Assembly (NCBI GenBank): GCA_019358895.1
Contig: JAHHIG010000026.1
Location: 1-60,342 of the forward strand
Direction of reading: 5' to 3'
DNA: 60,342 bases
Origin: Tildeniella nuda ZEHNDER 1965/U140
GTDB taxonomy: Bacteria; Cyanobacteriota; Cyanobacteriia; Leptolyngbyales; Leptolyngbyaceae
Made by a program: the position numbers and the translations under genes. Below are positions 27,870 to 34,771 of the stretch, in pieces (positions within the stretch are counted from its first letter, which is position 1; each line of letters begins with the position of its first letter). Below the pieces are notes generated by a model. That model did not search any database and had not been told where the DNA came from. It saw only the letters and a list, made by a program, of their open reading frames with translations.

Positions 27870-28014
27870 TGCACTACCAAAGCGTAGCGTAACGCATCCG
27901 ACTCCAGGCTTTGATGCGTTACGGCTAGTGACTTTAGCGAAGCCATATCGTAGCTTGCTTCTCGAAGAGTAGACTTTACATATGGTGTTTATATACTTAC
28001 CTCACCACAGTGCG

Positions 28015-28102
28015 CCCTCACCCTAGCCCTCTCCCACAGGAGAGGGAACAAGAACCAGCTCTAAGCCCCTCTCCCAGTAGGAGAGGGGTTGGGGGTGAGG
28101 GG
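28015..28102. repeat. Dispersed CCCTCACCC/GGGTGAGGG foldback repeat, copy 3
   Basis: The segment opens CCCTCACCCTAGCCCTCTCCC and closes GGGGTTGGGGGTGAGGGG, with internal GGAGAGGG arms. It lies in the 482-bp gap between the IS and murJ, which otherwise holds the IS target foldback and three inverted GGTCAGC heptamers (28190-28210). A 63-codon frame across the repeat is not a gene. Confidence 0.75.
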
Positions 28103-28351
28103 TCGCTAGTTTGGTGTTTCAAATATATAAGTGCCTTACATATCCTACAAAATTCGGTGTTGTTGAATTCTTATTCCCCAATGCTGAAAGCTGACCGCTG
28201 ACCGCTGACCGCTCAACTGAGGACTTCTACTGACCGCGATCTTGAAACAGTATGCTCTGTTCTTGCCTTCGCCACTTCTCGACTGAGAATTCCCTAAGCG
28301 CTCCCCGATTCACGCTTAAATAGATGAAGCCGTTTCGCTGTAATCGTTGAC

Positions 28352-30019
28352 GTGACTGAATCGAACAAGCCGACTCGTTCTCTAGCAAGAGTCGCTGGGA
28401 TCGTGGCGGTTGCCACCTTCATTAGCAAAATCTTTGGGCTAGTACGACAGCAGGCGATCGCGGCTGCATTTGGAGTCGGTCCTGCCTATGGCGCGTACAA
28501 CTTTGCCTATGTCATTCCAGGGTTTTTGCTGATTTTGTTGGGCGGCATCAATGGTCCCTTCCACAGCGCGATCGTGAGCGTTCTGGCAAAGCGCAAGCAG
28601 AATGAAGTCGCGCCCATTATGGAAAGTATTACCACACTGGTTGTCGGCATTCTGCTGCTTGTGACGATCGGGCTTGTTATCTTTGCTGACCCGTTAGTGC
28701 ATCTGGTTGCGCCAGGGCTGTACATCTCATCGGCACAGGCAGCAGCCCAAGGTATTGATACAGCAACGTACCAGGTGCTGCAACAGACCAGAGAAATTGC
28801 AGTACAGCAGTTTCGCATTATGGCACCAATGGCAGTACTGGCAGGGCTGATTGGGATCGGCTTTGGAGCGTTGAACGCCGCTGATCAGTACTGGCTGCCG
28901 TCGATCAGTCCCCTGTTTTCTAGTGTGACGATGTTAATTGGTTTGGGTGGGCTGGCGCTCTACCTAGGCGATCGAGCCGCGTTGCCGCAATATGCAGCTT
29001 TAGGTGGGGCTGTGTTGGCATGGTCAACGCTGGCAGGAGCGGTTTTGCAGTGGCTAGTGCAGCTTCCAGCCCAGTGGAAATCCGGGATCGGTGGCTTTCG
29101 GTTGCGCTTCAACTTCCGAGAACCGGAGGTGCAGGAGGTCATCAGAATCATGGTGCCAGCGACATTTTCGTCAGGCATGATGCAAATCAATGTCTGGACA
29201 GATTTGTTTTTTGCTTCATTCATTCCCAACGCCGCTGCTGCCGTTTCCGCCATGGGCTACGCTGGGCTGCTGGTACTCACTCCCCTGGGTATTATTTCCA
29301 ACGCCATTTTGGTGCCGCTCTTGCCGACATTTGCCAAGCTTGCTGCACCTGAAAACTGGTCAGAATTGAAAGTGCGCATACGCCAAGGGTTGCTGACCAC
29401 TGCTGTCACGATGCTGCCCGTGAGTGCGCTCATGATAGCGCTGGCGGTTCCCTTGTCACGGGTTGTCTATGAACGGTATGCCTTTAAAATAGAAGATTCA
29501 TACCTGACGGCTTCGGTGCTGGTTGCTTACGCGTCGGGCATGTTTTTCTACCTGTCACGCGATGTTCTGGTGCGAGTGTTCTACGCGCTGGAGGATGGCG
29601 ATACTCCCTTTCGCATTAGCATCGTCAATATCTTTCTCAATGCCGTGCTGGATTTTTTCCTGGTGAAACCGCTGGGGGCACCGGGTCTCGTGTTGGCAAC
29701 TGTCGCCGTGAACGCCATTTCGATGGTAACGATGCTGTGGATCTTGAATCGTCGACTGGGTGGCTTGCCGCTGCGAGAGTGGTCTGTACCGCTGGCAGGG
29801 TTGGCGATCGGTAGCGCGATCGCTGGCTTCGCCGCCTGGGGCACTTTGCAAGCCAGTGAAAACCTTCTAGGACGGGATGGTCTCCTCATCTTGCTCGTGC
29901 AGCTTTGCCTTGCTGGAGCCTTAGGGCTGGGTACTTTTGCTCTGATCGCCACCCAGCTCAAGATTCCAGAAGTTAATCAGGTCATGCTACGCCTGAAGCA
30001 ACGTTTCTCTAGAGGTTGA
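28352..30019 (+). CDS. murJ: Lipid II flippase MurJ
   Basis: The frame starts at GTG (MTESNKPTRSLARVAGIVAVATFISKIFGLVRQQAIAAAFG) and encodes 555 residues with about fourteen transmembrane helices. Conserved MurJ features are the first-helix KIFGLVRQ, FAYVIPGFLL, and the central LLVLTPLGIISNAILVPLLPTF and RVFYALEDGDTPF segments with charged cavity residues. MurJ flips lipid II to the periplasmic side for peptidoglycan synthesis. Monocistronic by appearance. Confidence 0.95.
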   Translation: MTESNKPTRSLARVAGIVAVATFISKIFGLVRQQAIAAAFGVGPAYGAYNFAYVIPGFLLILLGGINGPFHSAIVSVLAKRKQNEVAPIMESITTLVVGILLLVTIGLVIFADPLVHLVAPGLYISSAQAAAQGIDTATYQVLQQTREIAVQQFRIMAPMAVLAGLIGIGFGALNAADQYWLPSISPLFSSVTMLIGLGGLALYLGDRAALPQYAALGGAVLAWSTLAGAVLQWLVQLPAQWKSGIGGFRLRFNFREPEVQEVIRIMVPATFSSGMMQINVWTDLFFASFIPNAAAAVSAMGYAGLLVLTPLGIISNAILVPLLPTFAKLAAPENWSELKVRIRQGLLTTAVTMLPVSALMIALAVPLSRVVYERYAFKIEDSYLTASVLVAYASGMFFYLSRDVLVRVFYALEDGDTPFRISIVNIFLNAVLDFFLVKPLGAPGLVLATVAVNAISMVTMLWILNRRLGGLPLREWSVPLAGLAIGSAIAGFAAWGTLQASENLLGRDGLLILLVQLCLAGALGLGTFALIATQLKIPEVNQVMLRLKQRFSRG

Positions 30020-30096
30020 TTGTAATGACGATTTCTGAAAAAGGATTTACTCCTGTGGAGACGCAATGCTTTGAGCCTCTACAGGAGCGCAAAACG

Positions 30097-30405
30097 CTAC
30101 TGCTTCCGCTGAAATTCCTCTAGCAGGTCGATCAAGTTAACTTGACACTGCATGGGCAGTAAGTCTGACAACGGCACTTCACGCTTACCACCACCCAACT
30201 TGACAGGGATGTTCTGGAGTATTTGAATAACGTCATCTTCCACGATCGCCTTAGCCGTAATCATCGGATAAAGCTGCTCTGCCAGCACAGTATGAAGATG
30301 GGCATTAGAGAGGTAGAGATGCCACTTTGCCACGTCGATGTAAATATTTTCACCAATCTCGGCGGCAAGCGCTTCGATCGCTTCGGTAGAACTGGTTTGT
30401 GCCAT
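30097..30405 (-). CDS. DUF3181 family protein (cyanobacterial)
   Basis: The start at MAQTSSTEAIEALAAEIGEN gives 102 residues, the family length; the longer frame adds an unlikely N-terminus. The body IYIDVAKWHLYLSNAHLHTVLAEQLYPM and the ending with a conserved L-S-DLLP motif match DUF3181, a short cytosolic protein found only in cyanobacteria. Function is unknown. It is convergent with murJ. Confidence 0.85.
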   Translation of the reverse strand: MAQTSSTEAIEALAAEIGENIYIDVAKWHLYLSNAHLHTVLAEQLYPMITAKAIVEDDVIQILQNIPVKLGGGKREVPLSDLLPMQCQVNLIDLLEEFQRKQ

Positions 30406-30602
30406 TGCAGTAAGCTCCAAATTTTTTTGAGGGGCGACCACCAATGAACGGCAGCGCTCTAGTACGTATTAAATAGTCAACGCAATTAAACGACACTGCT
30501 GTTGAGCAGAACTGAGCATAAGTGTGTTCGTAAAAGGCTCGGTAGAGATAAGCGGAGGCGGAACAATGAGCGATCGCCACTTACCAGCTACCGACTGAAG
30601 CT

Positions 30603-30941
30603 CTATTTAGTTGATTTAGAGGCACTGGTGGAAGTTTTTGGCTTAAAGCCAGTGCCAGCGTTGGTAGCAGTGGGGATTGGATCGGCATAGTTGGCGATCG
30701 CAAAAATGAACACTGCATGGGCAACCAAAAGCGCAACCCAGCTAAGCGTGATCCAGGGAGTCCAGGGGAGTCCTCCAGGTGTACCCAGTGGTGAGGTCTT
30801 TTCACCCAGGATGCGGAAAAACCAGAGTCCAGAATTTGTGACTGCAAAAATAGCCACATGCATCGCAAAGTTCATGCGGTCGTCCAGCTTACGGTAAGCG
30901 GGATCGTTGCGATCGGGTTGACGGGGCCAGCGAGGAGGCAT
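30603..30941 (-). CDS. 2TM domain-containing membrane protein
   Basis: The 112-residue protein has a basic N-terminus (PPRWPRQPDRNDPAYRKLDDRMNFAMHVAIFA) followed by two helices (about 27-46 and 65-88) separated by PGGLPWTPWITL. That arrangement matches the 2TM domain family. The C-terminal tail is Thr/Ser/Lys-rich and cytoplasmic. Role unknown. Confidence 0.8.
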   Translation of the reverse strand: MPPRWPRQPDRNDPAYRKLDDRMNFAMHVAIFAVTNSGLWFFRILGEKTSPLGTPGGLPWTPWITLSWVALLVAHAVFIFAIANYADPIPTATNAGTGFKPKTSTSASKSTK

Positions 30942-31188
30942 AGGTCGTGAAGCTGCTGTGAATAATTGAGTTGTTTAGTCCACTTCTAGAGTAGCGAAGC
31001 TAGTCTCTGAATGGTCAGGTTCTTTAGGCTTAAAGCAAGCGAACTAGACCACAGTATAGTCTGTAACCTGATGCGCTACAGGGCTAAAGAATTGCTTAAA
31101 TTGCTCTTCAGATTAAAGGCTGTTAACGGATGAGTAAGGTTAGAATTCAAGCTAGAGACTATTATCTCCCTCACACCGGGCTAGGTTT

Positions 31189-31704
31189 GTGACCATTGCA
31201 CGTTTTTTCCGTGGAACAAAGCTGAAGCGCCGCCTGACTCACCTGGCGATCGTGGTGCTTCCCGATGAAGCAGCGGCTTTTCAGGCGTATCGCTTGCTAC
31301 ATCACCACGGCATTTCTCCAGAAAATTTGGCGATCGTGGGTGACGGTTACAGCAGCCCTGAGCGAGTTGGCTTGCTGGCACCGCTACACATTGCTTGCCA
31401 AAAAGCCCGTAGTTTTGGCGTTGTCGCTGCTTGCTCAGGCACAGTCTTGAGCTTAGTTGCTTCGCTAATCTCGACCCCAGGCTGGAATACAGCGCTGGTC
31501 GTGCTCTTAACAGGCATTCTTAGCGGTCTTTGCGCCGCGATCGTGGGTGGTTTATTTGGTTTCTTGGGCGAAGGCAGCACCGCCAGTATCTATCGGCATC
31601 ACCTGAACCACGGACGCTACTTGCTGCTGATTGAGGGTCCTGAAAAGCTGGTTCACTGGGGACAGGAAGTTCTCAGCAATTATTCGGCTCCCAGCTTGCC
31701 TTGA
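31189..31704 (+). CDS. Hypothetical protein with general-stress-protein-like N-terminus and glycine-rich hydrophobic segment
   Basis: The frame starts at GTG and encodes 171 residues. The N-terminal part (LAIVVLPDEAAAFQAYRLLHHHGISPENLAIVG) resembles the small alpha/beta domain seen in general stress protein 17M-like families. A hydrophobic hairpin follows (VASLISTPGWNTALVVLLTG then LSGLCAAIVGGLFGFLGEG), then a C-terminal strand RYLLLIEGPEKLV repeating the alpha/beta theme. It is likely membrane-associated. Function not assigned. Confidence 0.7.
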   Translation: MTIARFFRGTKLKRRLTHLAIVVLPDEAAAFQAYRLLHHHGISPENLAIVGDGYSSPERVGLLAPLHIACQKARSFGVVAACSGTVLSLVASLISTPGWNTALVVLLTGILSGLCAAIVGGLFGFLGEGSTASIYRHHLNHGRYLLLIEGPEKLVHWGQEVLSNYSAPSLP

Positions 31705-31715
31705 GGGTTGCTTGA

Positions 31716-31790
31716 AACATGACTGATGGTTAAAACCGCGACTACCTAAACAACGTCTGCCTTTGCGGACTACCAGGATGTTGAATCTAC
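31716..31790 (+). repeat. Dispersed foldback repeat, family 'accgcgacta', copy 3
   Basis: GGTTAAAACCGCGACTACC is followed by the GTCTGCCTTTGCGGAC hairpin, as in the copy at the window start; this copy is shorter and lacks the second half. Confidence 0.6.
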
Positions 31791-31872
31791 CAGGGTGGTT
31801 AGATGACGTGCAGCATCGAAACTAATCGGGGCTGCTGTCGAATTACCGCCAATGGAGCCACTATCGTTTCTG

Positions 31873-32432
31873 TCAAAGCGCGTTGTTCAAAGATATTTGG
31901 AAAAGCTTCTGTAGAGGCATTCCTGACGCTTTTGCCATCATCGAAATCACGCTTTTCTGAGCGAAGGAACAATATAGTCTGGCTTCTAAGAACAGGGATG
32001 CCCGTTGGGGTCAATGCGGAAATCAAAGAGGCTATAATGCCGACAGCCCAAAGCGGTATGACATTTTTTAGCAGCATCCCACACCTTCTCTGTAAGAGGG
32101 TCGTCTGGATTAACGATCCATGCTTTGGTCGTGTCTTTGGCAACCAGATTTAAATCACCGCTTTGGTTCTGGCTAATCTTGTCACTATAGTTTCGGATGG
32201 GCTTCTGGTCTTTGTCCATGCTGTACTCTTCCAGAGGTAAACAGACAAGCTGCACCTTCACACCTGCTGCCGCCACAACTGCTTTTGCTTTTGCTTTGTT
32301 TGCCGTCAGCGCCATCACATCAGGCGTATTGCCTACGTAGGGGATATTGAGCAAGTCAAACAACGATCGATAATACGTCATGCCAGGGATGCAAAACATC
32401 TGTGGCACCATCACATCAATGTTGAGTGTGGT
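31873..32432 (-). pseudogene. Degraded D-alanine--D-alanine-ligase-like ATP-grasp gene
   Basis: Recognisable blocks in order are NIDVMVPQMFCIPGMTYYR, IPYVGNTPDVMALTANKAKA, LPLEEYSMDKDQKPIRNY, SWIV-like KAWIVNPDDPLTEKVWDAA and LGCRHYSLFDFRIDP, all from a cyanobacterial D-Ala-D-Ala-ligase-like family of about 330 residues. About 90 residues of the ATP-grasp core are missing at about 32249 (AAGVKV joins straight to LVCLPLEEY). A frameshift at about 31990 moves the tail FLEARLYCSFAQKSVISMM to another frame, and the N-terminal domain is gone. The gene cannot make an active ligase. Confidence 0.8.
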
Positions 32433-32524
32433 CAGCACTTGAATTGCTATCCGAATCCAACCTTTGAGCTGCCGCAAATTGTCTAGCAACAGCCAGGTAT
32501 AGCTACAGTCACACGGGTTAGGAC

Positions 32525-32572
32525 GGGGTGCAGGGGTGAAACCCCTGGCTGGGGGCGAAGCCCCCACACCCC
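32525..32572. repeat. GC-rich cloverleaf-like double hairpin
   Basis: Two hairpins, AGGGGTGAAACCCCT (32532-32546) and GGGGGCGAAGCCCCC (32551-32565), are enclosed by an outer GGGGTG/CACCCC pair. It is an intergenic structured repeat of a kind frequent in cyanobacteria, and lies at the truncated 5' edge of the ligase-like pseudogene. It could also end transcription entering from either side. Confidence 0.65.
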
Positions 32573-32634
32573 TTTTAATTGAGAATTGTTGTAAGGTCGC
32601 TTAACGCTTTACCAAGTAGCGGATTATGTCACTG

Positions 32635-33582
32635 TCATGTGGCAGCGTTGCGGCGAACTTTATCCAGCACTACAGCAACGACAATAACAAGCCCAATCAC
32701 TAAGGTTTGCATAAAAGATGAAACCCCAATCATGTTGAGGGAGTTTGAGAGCATACCAAGGATGAGAACCCCGTAGAATGCATTCAGCATACTGCCCATC
32801 CCGCCTGTAAGCGCAACGCCACCAACGACAACGGCTGCGAGGGATTGTAGCTCCAGCCCTGTTGCAGCTAAAGGCTGTGCAGCGCTAACCCAAGCTGTCA
32901 ACACTACGGCAGCGATACCTGCTGTGCTACCAGTCAGTGTGTAGATCAATAGCGTTTGGACTCGTACATTGATGCCAGAGTTGAAGGCAGCTCTAGTATT
33001 AGAACCGATCGCGTAGACGTAGCGCCCAAACACGGTATGACGGAGCAGCCCATGACCGAGAAGGAGTGTTGCGATCGCAATCAGCGCCGGGGTGGGAATG
33101 CCCAACACATTGCTGAAACCAAACCGATCGCTTAACGCACTCGGCACATCGTAAATGGGCAAACCGCCAGTAGCAATCAGCGCCAGTCCCCTAGCAACCG
33201 ATAGCATCCCTAAGGTGACGATGAAGGGAGACACGCCAAAGGTGGTGATGATGATGCCATTGATTAAACCAAAGCCTGCACCCGTCAGCATCATGGTGAG
33301 AATGCCGATCGCCAGTCCTGCTTTATTCATCACTATGACACCATACACGCCGCTCAGTGCCAAAACCCCTGCTAGAGAAAGATCTAGCCCACCGCTGATG
33401 ACTGCCAGCGCCTGACCAACCGAGATCACCATCAGGGTTGCCAGTTGCCGACTCAAATTCACCAGATTATCACTCGACCAAAACCGGGGTTCAATCAGCC
33501 CAGTGGCGATCGCTAGAGCAAGAATGAAGAGCGGTAGAGCAAATTCACTTACTTTGAACCGAAAGCGTTGCGTAAGATTCAT
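32635..33582 (-). CDS. Sugar ABC transporter permease (RbsC/BPD_transp_2 family)
   Basis: The ATG of MNLTQRFRFKVSEFALPLF is preferred to one 81 bp upstream, giving 315 residues with eight to ten helices. Family signatures are ISGGLDLSLAGVLALSGV, GLINGIIITTFGVSPFIVTLG and the cytoplasmic GSNTRAAFNSGINV loop that contacts the ATPase. Such permeases import ribose, galactose or other sugars. No ATPase or periplasmic binding-protein gene is in this window; upstream and downstream neighbours are a pseudogene and repeats. Confidence 0.88.
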   Translation of the reverse strand: MNLTQRFRFKVSEFALPLFILALAIATGLIEPRFWSSDNLVNLSRQLATLMVISVGQALAVISGGLDLSLAGVLALSGVYGVIVMNKAGLAIGILTMMLTGAGFGLINGIIITTFGVSPFIVTLGMLSVARGLALIATGGLPIYDVPSALSDRFGFSNVLGIPTPALIAIATLLLGHGLLRHTVFGRYVYAIGSNTRAAFNSGINVRVQTLLIYTLTGSTAGIAAVVLTAWVSAAQPLAATGLELQSLAAVVVGGVALTGGMGSMLNAFYGVLILGMLSNSLNMIGVSSFMQTLVIGLVIVVAVVLDKVRRNAAT

Positions 33583-33718
33583 GGTGAAACTGTCAGGTGT
33601 GGGAACAACAAGCAACGATAAGCCGCAAAACTCCTTTGCCTGAAGATACCCCAAACGCGCCATCTCATCACTGGGGTAAAAAGATTAAGCAAAAGTTGGT
33701 AGTGGTGAATAGTAATGG

Positions 33719-33966
33719 TCAAGAGCGAAGGGAGGCATTGTAATGATGCACAAAGTACCAAATCGCGCCAATATATGGCTCAATTTTTTCGAGAACGATA
33801 AGGTTTTACGAACCAAGCGTCCGACTTGCGGCAGCAATGTGTTGTTAAACCGTTCAATATAGCTGGTTTTACCCGTTTCTTTGCCCACCGCTCAATGGCG
33901 CTTGCTCGGTAGCACCTGTTCATCTGTCTCCCAAAAATCGGTGTAGCAGATCGCGCACTGGCGGTA
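33719..33966 (-). pseudogene. IS1-family transposase remnant (InsB C-terminus)
   Basis: On the minus strand YTDFWETDEQVLPSKRH is followed by a TGA (33892-33894), then by AVGKETGKTSYIERFNNTL, PQVGRLVRKTLSFSKKL, and after a frameshift at about 33765 by GAIWYFVHHYNASL. This is the last third of an IS1 InsB-type transposase with one nonsense codon and one frameshift. Its upstream edge meets the 84-bp tandem array directly. It differs from the intact IS1 element at 27 kb. Confidence 0.82.
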
Positions 33967-34461
33967 GCTCGATGCTTCGAGCAAAAAGGTCGATCGTCCG
34001 AGTTCAAAACTGCAACGTTGGAGCAAAAAGCTCGATCGTCCGAGTAAAAAGCTCGGTGCTTCGAGCAAAAAGGTCGATCGTCCGAGTTCAGAACTGCAAC
34101 GTTGGAGCAGAAAGCTCGATCGTCCGAGTAAAAAGCTCGATGCTTCGAGCAAAAAGGTCGATCGTCCGAGTTCAGAACTGCAACGTTGGAGCAAAAAGCT
34201 CGATCGTCCGAGTAAAAAGCTCGGCGTTTCGAGTAAAAAGGTCGGCGTTCCGAGTTCAGAACTGCAACGTTGGAGCAAAAAGCTCGATCGTCCGAGTAAA
34301 AAGCTCGGCGTTTCGAGTAAAAAGGTCGGCGTTCCGAGTTCAGAACTGCAACGTTGGAGCAAAAAGCTCGATCGTCCGAGTAAAAAGCTCGGTGCTTCGA
34401 GCAAAAAGGTCGATCGTCCGAGTTCAGAACTGCAATGGTGGAGTAAAAAAGTCGAATGTTG
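33967..34461. repeat. 84-bp tandem array built of four 21-bp subunits
   Basis: The word CAACGTTG recurs at 34013, 34097, 34181, 34265 and 34349, exactly 84 bp apart, with a sixth variant at 34433. Each 84-bp unit contains four related 21-bp blocks that begin GAG(C/T) and carry AAAAAGCTCG or AAAAAGGTCG, the fourth block being GAGTTCAGAACTGC-like. Because 21 and 84 are multiples of three, long frames remain open on both strands; neither has a supported start or homologue. About six units are present. Confidence 0.93.
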
Positions 34462-34613
34462 CAGTTTTAAAGCAGCGCCACAGTGCGAACGGTTTGACGT
34501 TCCGGGTTTTGAGCCTGAAGGTTGGAGGTTAAAGTGGGAACACTGAATCTTAAGCCTGTGTAGCTTTGCTGAAATGCCTGCAAAGACTGCCCACCCTACG
34601 GGAAGCAAGCTAC

Positions 34614-34694
34614 ACCCTAGCCCTCTCCCACCGGGAGAGGGAACCGGAACGATCCGAAAGCCCTTCGCCCTGGGGAGAAGGGTGGGGATGAGGG
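34614..34694. repeat. Dispersed ACCCTAGCCC/GGGGATGAGGG foldback repeat, copy 4
   Basis: Same family as the copies near 4.3, 7.8 and 28.0 kb: CCCTAGCCCTCTCCC, GGGAGAGGG, then GGGGAGAAGGGTGGGGATGAGGG. With the 84-bp array it accounts for most of the 800-bp gap before the restriction enzyme gene. A short inverted pair, GTGTAGCTT and AAGCTACAC-like, lies just upstream. Confidence 0.75.
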
Positions 34695-34771
34695 CAGATT
34701 AGTTGCACCTCGCGTAAAACCATGCGCTCATTGATCGTCTCCTCCCATCACTCCCACGCTGAACTCCCTCC

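Larger units (their letters stand above)
26976..27878 (+). mobile_element. Complete IS1-family insertion sequence with 8-bp target duplication
   Basis: Imperfect terminal inverted repeats of about 32 bp start GGTAGTGC at both ends and share GTGGGA further in. The element is flanked by the identical 8-mer AAAGCGTA (26968-26975 and 27879-27886). Inside are the two overlapping IS1-type frames. Perfect target duplication and open frames indicate recent insertion. It landed in an intergenic foldback (GTAACGCATC and its complement at 27889-27922). Confidence 0.92.

Noticed and set aside
27889-27922. GTAACGCATC/GATGCGTTAC hairpin right of the IS as a terminator
   Set aside because: Stem of 10 bp with a 14-base loop but no T tract, and no gene ends into it other than the IS; more likely part of the interrupted intergenic repeat.
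28010-28201. 63-codon frame MRPHPSPLPQEREQ...
   Set aside because: It reads through the CCCTCACCC foldback repeat; identical false frames arise at every copy of that repeat.
33967-34461. Array considered as CRISPR
   Set aside because: Units are contiguous with no unique spacers, and there are no cas genes near.
33892-34608. Long frames on both strands across the 84-bp array
   Set aside because: Open only because the period is a multiple of three; no start signal, no homologous domain. The minus frame does include the IS1 remnant, which is annotated separately.
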